Shown here: piece by piece, positions 17,575 through 26,379 of the stretch
How the letters are laid out: the number at the start of each line of letters is the position of its first letter
How positions within the stretch are numbered: the stretch's first letter is position 1
NCBI RefSeq assembly: GCF_947497125.1
Contig: NZ_CANMFI010000001.1
Span: forward strand, 558,001 to 622,000
Source of the DNA: an uncultured Polaribacter sp.
GTDB lineage: Bacteria; Bacteroidota; Bacteroidia; Flavobacteriales; Flavobacteriaceae
DNA: 64,000 nt
Reading direction: 5' to 3'
Notes under the pieces: model-generated
The model's input: only the letters and a program-made list of their open reading frames with translations
The model's database searches: none
Told to the model about the DNA's origin: nothing
Program-made: the position numbers and the translations under genes

Positions 17575-20355
17575 ATGAAAAAAATTACATTCCTTTTTAC
17601 TTTACTTATTAGTACGATAAGTTTCTGTCAGGTTACTATTTCTCCAAACCCTTTCGAAATCACATCATCTATTACAATTAGTTTAGATGCCAATAGTACT
17701 TCAACAGATTGTAATGGCTTTTCAAACCCTTCAAAAATTTACATGCATTCTGGTGTAGGTTCTGATACCAATGCTTTTGATATTGCTGTAACAGGTAATT
17801 GGGGCCAAGATGATGGTATTGGCGAAATGACTTTTAATGCTACTAATAACCGATGGGAAATTACTTTGGTCCCAAAAACATATTATGGCTTAACAGACGC
17901 ACAAGCAAATAGTGTTACCAAATTAGGAATGGTTTTTAGAAGCGCGGATGGTAATCAAGAATTAAAAGATAATGGCTGTGCAGACTTCATCTTTAATGTA
18001 GGTACTTTTCAATTAACATTAAATACTCCATCAACAGAAACAACAATCTTAAATACAGGCGAAACGATAGCTATAAATGCCACATCTACATTGGCTGCTA
18101 ATTTTTCTTTAAAAGCAAATGGTGCTGTTATCAACCAACAAAATAACATAACAACATACAACTTCACTCCTTCTGTAAATACAAACACTACTTTTATTTT
18201 AGAAGCAGAAAACAATGGAGATATAAAAAGTAAAACTTTTAAAGCAGTAGTTAGACCTACAGTTATTGAAGCTACTTTACCTGCAGAAATGAAAGACGGT
18301 ATTAATTTAAATACCACAGATGCTACAAAGGCTACGTTAGTATTTTATGCTCCAGGCAAAGAGTTTGTTCATTTAATTGGAAGTTTTAACAATTGGGAGA
18401 TAAACGACAATTATTTACTTAAAAAAGATACTGCTAAAAATCGTTTTTGGATAGAACTTACACAATTAACACCTCAAACAGATTTTACATATCAATATTT
18501 AATAGAAGGCACTTTAAGAGTTGCAGACCCATACTCTACTATAATTTTATCTGAATATAATGATCAATATATAAATAATACAACTTACCCAAACCTACCT
18601 AGTTACCCTACAGGGCTAACAAACCATGCAGTAACTTTACTTAGAACAGGTGACTCGCCATATGTTTGGCAAACAACAAATTTTCAGAAACCTGCAAAAA
18701 CAGATTTGGTAGTTTATGAACTTTTAATAAGAGATTTTGACGAATTACACTCTTACGATGCTGTTAAAGCAAGACTCGATTATTTAGAAGAAATGGGCAT
18801 AAATGCGATAGAATTATTACCTGTTATGGAATTTGACGGTAATGAATCTTGGGGATACAACCCATCTTTTCATATGGCATTAGATAAGTATTATGGTAAT
18901 ACTACGTCTTTTAAACAATTTATAGACGCATGTCATCTAAGAGGTATTGCGGTTATTATAGATGTAGCGTTTAATCATGCATCTGGCCAACATCCATACT
19001 ACAGAATGTGGAATACAGACAATGGTGGTTATGGCGGACAAGCAAGTACAAACAGTCCTTTCTTTAACCCTATTGCAAGGCACTCTTACAGTGTTTTTAA
19101 CGATTTTAATCACTCTAAACAAGACGTTAGAGATTATGTTAACAGAGTATCACAATACTGGATTGATGAATATAAAATTGACGGTTTTAGATGGGATTTA
19201 ACCAAAGGTTTTACACAAAACTGTACTGGTAGCGAAGTTTGTACAAACGCATACCAACAAGATAGAGTTGATGTTTTAAAAGGATATGCAGACAAACAGT
19301 GGGAAATAGATCCTGATTTTTATATCATTTTCGAACATTTGGGAACCAATACAGAAGAAACTGCATGGGTAAATTATAGATTAAGCGAAGGGAAAGGAAT
19401 TATGGTTTGGGGCAACCACAATCACACTTACAACCAAGCAACAATGGGTTTTAGTAGTGATTCTGATTTTTCTTGGATTTCTTATAAAAATAGAGGTTGG
19501 TCTACACCTGCAAATGTTAGCTATATGGAAAGTCATGACGAGGAAAGATTAATGTATAAAAACCTACAATTCGGAGCTTCTAATGCTAGCTATAATATTA
19601 GAAATTTAAATACCGCATTAGAAAGAGAAGAATTAGCCGGTGCTTTCTTTTTTACCGTTCCTGGTCCTAAAATGATTTGGCAATTTGGTGAGTTAGGTTA
19701 TGACAAATCTATAAATGAAAACGGAAGAACTGGTAATAAACCTATTTTATGGAACTATTTAGACAACCCTAACAGAAAGAAAGTATATAATACTTGGGCT
19801 AAGTTAATCCAACTTAAATTAAATTACGATATTTTTAAAACTACAGATTTTACAATGGATGTAGCTAGTAGCTTGAAAAAAATACATTTAACTGATGTAA
19901 ATGCTTCAGGAATTCAAAATATTGTAATAATTGGAAATTTTGGTACTTCGACCAGTAATATAAACCCTATGTTTCAACAAACAGGTGTGTGGTACAGCTT
20001 ATTAGAAGAAAATGAATCTTTAACAGTAACTAATACTACAGCCACAATGGCATTAGCACCAGGAGAATTTAAAATTTATGGCAATATGCCAGCAGCTCTT
20101 TCTAATGATAAGATAGTTTTAGAAAAACATTCTCTAAAGTTATACCCAAATCCAGTTTCAACTACTTTTAATCTATCAAAAGAAGTAAATGAAGTCCGTA
20201 TTTATACTATTACTGGTAAACTAGTTAAAACTATTAAAGGTACTTTCAATAAAGACTATTCTTTTAATATAACAAACCTATCTAAAGGTATTTATATTAT
20301 TAAAGCTAAAGATAATTCTGGCTTATTACTCACCTCAAAATTGGTCAAAAAATAA
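17575..20355 (+). CDS. Secreted GH13 alpha-amylase with T9SS type A sorting domain
   Basis: The 926-residue enzyme has a signal peptide (ending ISFCQ), an N-terminal beta-domain with paired Cys (about 20-145), a second beta-domain (about 147-228), a CBM48-like domain (about 250-325: VHLIGSFNNWEINDNYLL) and a GH13 barrel (about 375-760). Catalytic motifs are IIDVAFNH (461-468), GFRWD with nucleophile Asp541, IIFEH with acid Glu587, and MESHDEE with Asp655, so region IV carries SHD in place of the usual NHD. Residues 854-926 (LKLYPNPVSTTFNLS to the final KLVKK) are a T9SS C-terminal domain. The enzyme should therefore be exported and attached at the surface, making maltooligosaccharides for SusCDE. 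It has its own start region just after the susE terminator. Confidence 0.93.
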   Translation: MKKITFLFTLLISTISFCQVTISPNPFEITSSITISLDANSTSTDCNGFSNPSKIYMHSGVGSDTNAFDIAVTGNWGQDDGIGEMTFNATNNRWEITLVPKTYYGLTDAQANSVTKLGMVFRSADGNQELKDNGCADFIFNVGTFQLTLNTPSTETTILNTGETIAINATSTLAANFSLKANGAVINQQNNITTYNFTPSVNTNTTFILEAENNGDIKSKTFKAVVRPTVIEATLPAEMKDGINLNTTDATKATLVFYAPGKEFVHLIGSFNNWEINDNYLLKKDTAKNRFWIELTQLTPQTDFTYQYLIEGTLRVADPYSTIILSEYNDQYINNTTYPNLPSYPTGLTNHAVTLLRTGDSPYVWQTTNFQKPAKTDLVVYELLIRDFDELHSYDAVKARLDYLEEMGINAIELLPVMEFDGNESWGYNPSFHMALDKYYGNTTSFKQFIDACHLRGIAVIIDVAFNHASGQHPYYRMWNTDNGGYGGQASTNSPFFNPIARHSYSVFNDFNHSKQDVRDYVNRVSQYWIDEYKIDGFRWDLTKGFTQNCTGSEVCTNAYQQDRVDVLKGYADKQWEIDPDFYIIFEHLGTNTEETAWVNYRLSEGKGIMVWGNHNHTYNQATMGFSSDSDFSWISYKNRGWSTPANVSYMESHDEERLMYKNLQFGASNASYNIRNLNTALEREELAGAFFFTVPGPKMIWQFGELGYDKSINENGRTGNKPILWNYLDNPNRKKVYNTWAKLIQLKLNYDIFKTTDFTMDVASSLKKIHLTDVNASGIQNIVIIGNFGTSTSNINPMFQQTGVWYSLLEENESLTVTNTTATMALAPGEFKIYGNMPAALSNDKIVLEKHSLKLYPNPVSTTFNLSKEVNEVRIYTITGKLVKTIKGTFNKDYSFNITNLSKGIYIIKAKDNSGLLLTSKLVKK

Positions 20356-20384
20356 AGCTAAAAGAAGTTTATTAAATAAAAATT

Positions 20385-20422
20385 AACACTTAGGATTAAT
20401 GTATTCTAGGTGTTATTTTTTG
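20385..20422. terminator. Terminator between convergent amylase and DMT genes
   Basis: AACACTTAG (20385-20393) pairs with CTAGGTGTT (20406-20414) with one G-T pair, followed on the plus strand by ATTTTTTG. It terminates the amylase mRNA and overlaps the end of the opposite-strand transporter gene. Confidence 0.75.
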
Positions 20423-21246
20423 TTACTGATATAAATATTATAAATTAACCCTAATAAAATTAAAGTAACCCCAAGTAAGGTTACCAAATTATAAATTTCA
20501 TCAAACCAAAAAACACCAATTATTATTGTGAAAATTACCTCTAAATACTTTAAAGGAGCAATTAAACTAGTATTTTGAGACTGAAAAGCCTTGGTCATGT
20601 AAAGTTGACCTACATAGCCAAAGATACCCAAGCTTAATAATAAAACCCATTGTAAAAAATTAGGTGTTATCCAGTTATTAATAGACATTATTCCTCCAAA
20701 TAAGAAAGCCATTACCATAAAATAGTTAATAATAACTAACGGATTTTCGGTATTGCCTATTTTTCTGATAATAACAAAGATTAACCCCATAAAAAGTGCC
20801 GATGCAATGACCAGTAAAACACCAATTGTATTTACTTGAACACCAAAACCTTTGATAAGAAGTACACCTATAAAAGCAATAAAAAAAAGCAACCATTGAA
20901 TGGGTTTTATCTTCTCTTTTAAAAAAATAAGGGCAAAAATTGCTGCAAAAATAGGAGCCGTATATCTTAAAGAAACTGCTGTACCAACTGCCAAATAATG
21001 CAAAGATTCGAAAAAACAAGTTAAAGAAATTACCCCAACCAAACCTCTTAAAAATAGCAATTTCTTTTTATTACCTAGTATAGGAATTCTATTTTTTAAA
21101 ATAAGTGGCATTGTAAAAGCAAGGGTTCCAATCGATCTAAAAAATACAATTTGATAAACTCCGAAAGCACTTAAATATTTAACAATAGTATTCATTACTG
21201 CAAAAGCAATAACGCTAAAAATCATGTACACAATTGCTTTATTCAT
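20413..21246 (-). CDS. EamA/DMT-superfamily transporter
   Basis: The 277-residue inner-membrane protein has ten predicted hydrophobic helices in two related five-helix halves, the typical drug/metabolite transporter layout. The first repeat contains YLSAFGVYQIVFFRSIGTLAFTMP and the second YVGQLYMTKAFQSQNTSLIAPLKYLEVIFT, both EamA signatures. The substrate cannot be deduced. It is read towards the amylase and is separated from the aldolase operon by 249 bp and a terminator, so it is probably a single-gene unit. Its presence between two carbohydrate modules may be coincidental. Confidence 0.85.
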   Translation of the reverse strand: MNKAIVYMIFSVIAFAVMNTIVKYLSAFGVYQIVFFRSIGTLAFTMPLILKNRIPILGNKKKLLFLRGLVGVISLTCFFESLHYLAVGTAVSLRYTAPIFAAIFALIFLKEKIKPIQWLLFFIAFIGVLLIKGFGVQVNTIGVLLVIASALFMGLIFVIIRKIGNTENPLVIINYFMVMAFLFGGIMSINNWITPNFLQWVLLLSLGIFGYVGQLYMTKAFQSQNTSLIAPLKYLEVIFTIIIGVFWFDEIYNLVTLLGVTLILLGLIYNIYISNKK

Positions 21247-21442
21247 ACTTGTAATTTTGAGATTAGCTTTTAACAGCTATATCGTTTTGTTGTCAAAAAA
21301 TAATATAAACTATTTTAAACAGTATATAGAAACGTATAAAATAGATATTGTTAACTCGAATTTATACCTTTCAAAGGTATCAAATACTTTATAAGCGTAT
21401 AAGTATTAGAAATATTTTCTATGGATACTACCCTACTTAAAA

Positions 21443-21476
21443 TAAAATATCTTGACTATTTAGCCAAGATATTTTA
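21443..21476 (-). terminator. Terminator of the eda unit
   Basis: TAAAATATCTTG (21443-21454) pairs perfectly with CAAGATATTTTA (21465-21476) with a 10-nt loop, 20 bp beyond the eda stop codon. On the minus strand a T-rich tract follows. Confidence 0.75.
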
Positions 21477-21495
21477 TATAAAAGTTACTAAATGA

Positions 21496-22164
21496 TTACT
21501 TTCTTAAAGACTTAATAATGTCTAAAGCTCCTTTTGTTCTGCTTTCTATAGTTGCATAATCAAAACTACCATCTGCATTTTTAGCCATTAATTTAGATCC
21601 CATACCTACACAAGTTACCCCTGCATTAAACCATCCTTCTAAATTTTCTTTTGTTGGAGATACACCACCGGTTGGCATTATACTCGTCCAAGGTTGTGGG
21701 CCTTTGATTCCTTTTACAAATTGAGGACCATAAATATCTCCTGGAAATAATTTTACAATCTCGCAACCTAACTCTTCTGCTCTTGCAATTTCTGTTAATG
21801 TACCGCAACCTGGCGACCATAATACTTTTTTACGGTTACAAGCAATTGCAATATCTTCTCTTAAAACTGGTGTAACAATAAAGTTTGCACCTAATGCCAT
21901 GTATAATGAAGCTGCTGCTGCATCTGTTACAGAGCCAACACCCATAACCATTCCTGGTAATTCTTTAACTGCATATTTTGTTAACTCTCCAAAAACTTGA
22001 TGAGCAAAGTCTCCTCTAGCAGTAAACTCCATCAAACGAGCACCACCATCATAACATGCTTTTAAAACTTTTTTACTAACTTCTATATCGTTGTGAAAAA
22101 ATAAAGGAACCATCCCTGTATCTTTCATTACTTGCGCTACTTCTAATCTTGAAAATTGTGCCAT
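21496..22164 (-). CDS. eda: KDPG / 4-hydroxy-2-oxoglutarate aldolase
   Basis: The 222-residue class I aldolase cleaves 2-keto-3-deoxy-6-phosphogluconate to pyruvate and glyceraldehyde-3-phosphate. ARLMEFTARG contains Glu46, PGMVMGVGSVT is the phosphate-side turn, TPVLRED follows, and KLFPGD holds the Schiff-base lysine Lys138. IMPTGGVSPT is the second phosphate-binding loop. The length matches the Bacteroidota branch of the family. It lies 108 bp downstream of the KDG kinase gene, giving the final two steps of ketodeoxygluconate catabolism (from alginate, pectin or uronates). No lyase or dehydratase gene is in the window. Confidence 0.93.
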   Translation of the reverse strand: MAQFSRLEVAQVMKDTGMVPLFFHNDIEVSKKVLKACYDGGARLMEFTARGDFAHQVFGELTKYAVKELPGMVMGVGSVTDAAAASLYMALGANFIVTPVLREDIAIACNRKKVLWSPGCGTLTEIARAEELGCEIVKLFPGDIYGPQFVKGIKGPQPWTSIMPTGGVSPTKENLEGWFNAGVTCVGMGSKLMAKNADGSFDYATIESRTKGALDIIKSLRK

Positions 22165-22207
22165 ATTATTTTGTATAATTGTTTATTTGGGTAACTATTT
22201 AATTGTG

Positions 22208-22265
22208 TAATTGTTGAGGCGAATAAAAACATAAAAATGAATATAATTATACGTCTCAACAATTA
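22208..22265 (-). promoter_or_regulatory. Stem-loop between kdgK and eda
   Basis: TAATTGTTGAG (22208-22218) and CTCAACAATTA (22255-22265) form a perfect 11-bp stem around a 36-nt loop, starting 7 bp beyond the kdgK stop. No T-tract follows on the minus strand, so an mRNA processing or stabilising element is more likely than a terminator. Confidence 0.4.
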
Positions 22266-22272
22266 AACCTTT

Positions 22273-23319
22273 TTAACGAGCTACTCTTCCAGATGCATCA
22301 CCACCCATTAGTTTTTCTACTTCAGCAACAGTAGCTAAATTAGCATCACCTTTAATAGTGTGCTTTAAACAAGAAGCTGCTACAGCAAAATCTAATGCAT
22401 TTTGATCATCCTCTGGATACTTTAATAATCCGTAGATTAAACCACCCATAAATGAATCTCCACCACCTACTCTATCTACGATATCTGTAATTTGATACTG
22501 TCTAGTTTGTAATAATTTTTTACCATCATACAAAACACCAGCCCAAGTATTATGAGATGCAGAGATAGATCCTCTTAAAGTAGTGATTACCTTTTTAGCT
22601 CTTGGAAACTTCTCCATCATTTGCTCACAAACAGATAAAAAAGCTTCTGCTTTTACATTATGACCTTCTGTTTGCACAGAAATACCTGCAGGCTTAATTC
22701 CGAAATGCATTTCTGCATCTTCTTCGTTTCCTAAAACAATATCACAATAAGAAGTTAATTCTGTCATAATAGATTCTCTGTGAGCATCATCACAGAAATT
22801 CCAAAGTTTTGCTCTATAATTTAAATCTGTAGATATTGTAATGCCTTTTTTGCTTGCTGCTTTAACTGCTTCTAAACAAACATCTGCAGCTCCTTGAGAA
22901 ATTGCAGGAGTAATACCTGTCCAATGAAACCATTCTACACCTTCAAAAACAGTATCCCAATCAATCATACCAGATTCTATTTCTGCTATTGCAGAATGTG
23001 CTCTATCATAAACAACCTTAGAACCTCTAGATACAGCACCTGTTTCTAAAAAATAAATTCCTAAACGATCACCACCATAAACAATTTTATCAACGTTTAC
23101 ACCTCTTTTACGCATTTCCATCATGGCACATGCACCAATATCGTTTTTTGGTAAACGTGTTACAAAATCTACATCTACACCATAATTTGCTAATGATACC
23201 GCTACATTAGATTCTCCTCCACCATAAATAGCATCAAAACTGTTTGCTTGTGAAAATCTTAAAAATCCTTGTGGAGCTAATCTTAACATGATTTCTCCGA
23301 ATGTTACTACTTTACCCAT
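22273..23319 (-). CDS. kdgK: 2-keto-3-deoxygluconate kinase (PfkB family)
   Basis: The 348-residue ribokinase-family sugar kinase has the N-terminal motif VVTFGEIMLRLAP, the sugar-binding GGGESNVAVSLANYG (about 33-47), and the C-terminal PfkB signature DRVGGGDSFMGGLIYGLL with its catalytic Asp. The signature differs from the common DTxGAGD form (DRVGGGD), a variant I associate with Bacteroidota KdgK. Expected reaction: KDG plus ATP gives KDPG, the substrate of the adjacent aldolase. It is the first gene of the eda unit. A palindrome TTAAACGTTTAA lies 35 bp upstream of its start and is a likely repressor site for the divergent LacI regulator. Confidence 0.9.
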   Translation of the reverse strand: MGKVVTFGEIMLRLAPQGFLRFSQANSFDAIYGGGESNVAVSLANYGVDVDFVTRLPKNDIGACAMMEMRKRGVNVDKIVYGGDRLGIYFLETGAVSRGSKVVYDRAHSAIAEIESGMIDWDTVFEGVEWFHWTGITPAISQGAADVCLEAVKAASKKGITISTDLNYRAKLWNFCDDAHRESIMTELTSYCDIVLGNEEDAEMHFGIKPAGISVQTEGHNVKAEAFLSVCEQMMEKFPRAKKVITTLRGSISASHNTWAGVLYDGKKLLQTRQYQITDIVDRVGGGDSFMGGLIYGLLKYPEDDQNALDFAVAASCLKHTIKGDANLATVAEVEKLMGGDASGRVAR

Positions 23320-23353
23320 TTTGTTTAATTTTAATTTGTATTAATATAGTTAG

Positions 23354-23365
23354 TTAAACGTTTAA
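23354..23365. promoter_or_regulatory. Palindromic LacI-type operator TTAAACGTTTAA
   Basis: A perfect 12-bp palindrome with the central CG typical of LacI-family sites lies in the intergenic region between kdgK and the divergent LacI gene. It would overlap the early kdgK transcript and sits about 48 bp ahead of the -33 box of the LacI promoter. Confidence 0.65.
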
Positions 23366-23404
23366 GCAGTTTGATAAAATAAAATCAAAAAGGTATAATT
23401 TAAT

Positions 23405-24505
23405 ATGTTCTTTTTGATTATTATGTATTATGGTGTTATCTTTGCTATAACGATTAAGCAAATATATAAAAAAAATAGTATCAAAAAGAAAACTACCATA
23501 AAAGATATTGCCAATGTTTTAAATATATCTGCGGCTGCGGTATCTAAAGCTTTACATAACGACCCAAGAATTAGCGATAAAACTAAAAAAGCAGTAAAAC
23601 AAGTTGCCGAAAATTTAAACTACCAACCCAACCATTTAGCAAGTGCTTTAAGAAGTGGTAAAAGTAAATTAGTCGGTGTAATTGTTCCTAGAACGAATAG
23701 TAACTTTTTTTCTTCTGTAATTCAAAATATAGAACAAGTTTTAAACAAAGAAGGTTATAATATCATTATTACACAATCGAACGAGTCTTTTAAAAAAGAA
23801 TGCGAATGTATTGATACATTGCTTTATACCCAAGTAGATGGCATTATTGCTTCTATGGCAAACCAAACAACAGATTTATCGTATTATGAAAAAATAAAAT
23901 CGAAAGGAATACCTCTTATTTTATTTGATAGAGGAGAAAACGATTTAAATGTTGATTATATTGGTATTGATGATTATAACAGTAGCCAAATTATTGTAAA
24001 ACACCTGATAGAACAAGGTTGTAAAAGAATTGCACACATTGGTGGTTACAAACGTACTCGTATTTTTAACAATAGAATAAAAGGATATTTAGATGCCTTA
24101 AAAAAACATCATTTACCTCTTAATGAAGAGCTTTTATTAGAGTGCGACTTAACCATTGAAGATGGACGAGAAAAAATGCTGCAACTACTAGCACTAAAAA
24201 ACAGACCAGATGCTGTTTATGTTGCCGGAGATTATGCTGCTTTAGGAGCTTTACAAGTATTAAATGAGCAAAAGATTAATATTCCTAATGAAATTGCATT
24301 GGTAGGTTTTGGTAACGAACCTTTTAGTAGCATGGTTACACCAACCATAACAAGTATAGAACAACATAGCAGCGAAATTGGCAAACAAGCTGCTTTATCA
24401 TTCTTAGATTACTCTAAAAAAGAAACGATAACACAAACTCTTACCAAAAAAATATTAGATGTAGCGCTTTTAGTAAGAGCTTCATCCGACAGAAAAAATA
24501 GCTAG
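23405..24505 (+). CDS. LacI-family regulator of the KDG module; start codon uncertain
   Basis: The open frame from the ATG at 23405 gives 366 residues, but the first 25 or so (hydrophobic, MFFLIIMYYG) are unlike any LacI N-terminus. The family-like sequence begins at KKKTTIKDIANVLNISAAAVSKALHNDP (helix-turn-helix), then the hinge YQPNHLASALRSGKS and a sugar-sensing core (GVIVPRTNSNFFSSVIQNIE, LILFDRGENDLNVDYIGIDD, ALVGFGNEPF). The natural start would be codon ATC at 23480, just before KKKTT. The predicted transcription start (about 23450) lies beyond both ATG codons at 23405 and 23423, so the longer frame is probably untranslated. It is divergent from kdgK-eda and probably senses KDG or KDPG. 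Confidence 0.85.
   Translation: MFFLIIMYYGVIFAITIKQIYKKNSIKKKTTIKDIANVLNISAAAVSKALHNDPRISDKTKKAVKQVAENLNYQPNHLASALRSGKSKLVGVIVPRTNSNFFSSVIQNIEQVLNKEGYNIIITQSNESFKKECECIDTLLYTQVDGIIASMANQTTDLSYYEKIKSKGIPLILFDRGENDLNVDYIGIDDYNSSQIIVKHLIEQGCKRIAHIGGYKRTRIFNNRIKGYLDALKKHHLPLNEELLLECDLTIEDGREKMLQLLALKNRPDAVYVAGDYAALGALQVLNEQKINIPNEIALVGFGNEPFSSMVTPTITSIEQHSSEIGKQAALSFLDYSKKETITQTLTKKILDVALLVRASSDRKNS
23413..23444 (+). promoter_or_regulatory. Strong Bacteroidota promoter inside the apparent LacI 5' end
   Basis: TTTG (23413-23416), 20 bp, then TATCTTTG (23437-23444) match the TTTG-N19/20-TAnnTTTG consensus at every fixed base. Transcription should begin near 23450, downstream of every ATG, GTG or TTG that could start the regulator. 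Confidence 0.65.
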
Positions 24506-24557
24506 TATTTTTTAAAAACTATTTACTATTTTTACCTTGCGTTTAAAAAAAATCCTC

Positions 24558-25208
24558 ATGAAACAATTAATCATACTTTTACTACTTATAATTGCCTTTT
24601 TTATTGGTTTTGGAAAATACCAAGAATACAAAAGATATAATTCTGAAGGTGTTGCATACCAGACAAGTAGTAACATAGATAAAAACTACTACAACCAAGA
24701 AATAGTATTACAATATTTTAATGCCACTGAAGCCTTAAATGGTCTTGTGAAAACAGCTTGGTCTGCAAATAATATTGATGTTAGAAGCCCTGAAAACAAC
24801 AATGAAGAAACTAAGAAATTGGTTGCTAATTATGCTAAAAAATTAGCGTTGGTAAAATATTATGAAGCTAAATTAGAAGATTCAAAAAAATTAAAAGAAA
24901 AAGGTTTGTCTAACAAACAGATTCAGTTCTTAGAAGAAAAAGGCATCGATATAGAGAGTTTTAACAGAACTACAAAACACGACAAAATTAAAAGCATGTT
25001 TAATGCTAATGAGAGACTTGTGTATGGTAAAAAAAGTGCACTTATATATGAAGTCCAAAAAAGACTAATAGAAAACGGGTTTCAAATAAAAAAAGACGGA
25101 ATTTACAAGCTTGAAACTTTAAATGCCATCAAAAATTTTGAAGAAAAAAATCAATTATTTCCTGATGGAATTTTAGATATCTTAACGCTTGATGCTCTTT
25201 TTAAATAA
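24558..25208 (+). CDS. Membrane-anchored peptidoglycan-binding-domain protein
   Basis: The 216-residue protein starts at ATG 24558; an upstream in-frame start at 24537 would add seven residues. An N-terminal transmembrane anchor (LIILLLLIIAFFIGFG) is followed by a Lys/Glu/Asn-rich helical region and a C-terminal PG_binding_1-like repeat (about 155-216: YEVQKRLIENGFQIKKDGIYKLETLNAIKNFEEKNQLFPDGILDILTLDALF). The repeat has the usual paired pattern of a G-x-DG or F-PDG turn and TLNAIKxF helix. It probably holds cell wall or another envelope polymer. No catalytic domain is present. It stands alone between the regulator and the convergent holA gene. Confidence 0.75.
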   Translation: MKQLIILLLLIIAFFIGFGKYQEYKRYNSEGVAYQTSSNIDKNYYNQEIVLQYFNATEALNGLVKTAWSANNIDVRSPENNNEETKKLVANYAKKLALVKYYEAKLEDSKKLKEKGLSNKQIQFLEEKGIDIESFNRTTKHDKIKSMFNANERLVYGKKSALIYEVQKRLIENGFQIKKDGIYKLETLNAIKNFEEKNQLFPDGILDILTLDALFK

Positions 25209-25231
25209 CCTAAAAAATAGTTGGTACACTT

Positions 25232-26233
25232 TTAGTGTAAGACACTAAACAACAATTCTTTTAAAATATCTTTCTGAGTTTGGTTGGCTCCTACCCCTTT
25301 ACTTTTTATATCGGCAGCTCTTAAAGTAGCAATTACTTGTGCTACTTTTCTCATTGGATAGTTTTTTGCGGCTAAAAAATATTCGTCCACAAAATATGGG
25401 TTTACACCAATGGCCTTTGAAACAGCATTTTTAGATTTATCTTTTAAGCCATGAAACATTAACAATTGCGTAAAAAAGCTGTTTAACAAAGAAATTGTCA
25501 TCACTAATGGATTACTTTTAGGGTTTTCTGCAAAGTAATTTATAATTCTATTTGCTTTTAAGATGTCTTTTTTACCTACAGCTTTGCGCAATTCGAAATT
25601 ATTAAAATCCTTAGAAATCCCAATATTTTCTTCAATATCAATATCTGTGATAATACTCTCTTTAGGTAAAATCAACATTAATTTATCTAATTCATTCGAA
25701 ATTTTACTTAAATCTGTACCTAAAAACTCGACTAGCATTTGAGCTGCTTTAGGCTCAATTTTATAATTTTTACCTCGTAAAACTTTTACAATCCAATCTG
25801 CAACCTGATTCTCATAAAGTTTTTTACTTTCATAAATTAAACCCGATTTAGCAATGGCTTTATGCAATTTTTTTCGCTTGTCTAACTTTTTATATTTGTA
25901 ATTAAAAACCAGAACGGTACTAGGTGTTGGGTTTTCTGCATACAGCACTAACTTTTCTATAGACCTACTTAAATCTTGAGCTTCTTTAACAATAATAACT
26001 TGTTTTTCAGCCATCATTGGGTAGCGTTTTGCTGCAGAAATAATATCATCTATGGTTACATCTCTACCATACATAACTTGCTGATTAAACCCTTTTTCTG
26101 CTTCGTCTAAAACATTTTCTTCTATAAAATCAGAAATTTTATCAATATAATACCCCTCTTCACCCATTAAAAAGTAAATAGGTTTTAAATTTCCGTTCTT
26201 TACATTAGAAACAATATCTCTTACATCATTCAT
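25232..26233 (-). CDS. holA: DNA polymerase III subunit delta
   Basis: The 333-residue clamp-loader subunit opens the sliding clamp during replication. The N-terminal signature KPIYFLMGEEGYYIDKISDFIEENVL, the Rossmann-like core (VIIVKEAQDL, STVLVFNYKYKKLDKRKKL) and the C-terminal collar region (FFTQLLMFHGL, LRAADIKSKGVG) are all recognisable. Length matches Bacteroidota HolA (about 330-340). It is convergent with the upstream-lying peptidoglycan-binding gene and divergent from the HsdR-N-like gene. It appears complete, with no frameshift. Confidence 0.92.
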   Translation of the reverse strand: MNDVRDIVSNVKNGNLKPIYFLMGEEGYYIDKISDFIEENVLDEAEKGFNQQVMYGRDVTIDDIISAAKRYPMMAEKQVIIVKEAQDLSRSIEKLVLYAENPTPSTVLVFNYKYKKLDKRKKLHKAIAKSGLIYESKKLYENQVADWIVKVLRGKNYKIEPKAAQMLVEFLGTDLSKISNELDKLMLILPKESIITDIDIEENIGISKDFNNFELRKAVGKKDILKANRIINYFAENPKSNPLVMTISLLNSFFTQLLMFHGLKDKSKNAVSKAIGVNPYFVDEYFLAAKNYPMRKVAQVIATLRAADIKSKGVGANQTQKDILKELLFSVLH

Positions 26234-26379
26234 TATTATCTTTTTATCGAGTAAAAACGACCATTAATTTACAATAAACTAATTATTTACTATAATTTTA
26301 GTCGTTTAAATAAAATGTGGTGTTGCTAAAAGCTTTCTTTTTTTTATCATTTAAATTGATGATATTCGTACCCATAAAA

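Noticed and set aside
18009..18317. 102-codon antisense frame inside the amylase gene
   Set aside because: It is a reverse-strand shadow of a clear beta-domain, without its own start region.
20726..21019. 97-codon open frame overlapping the DMT transporter on the same strand
   Set aside because: It is out of frame inside a well-supported membrane protein, with no family resemblance.
22273..23319. KDG kinase as inactive because of the altered PfkB signature (DRVGGGD)
   Set aside because: The catalytic Asp and the glycine-rich anion hole are kept, and the rest of the kinase is intact, so this is a family variant.
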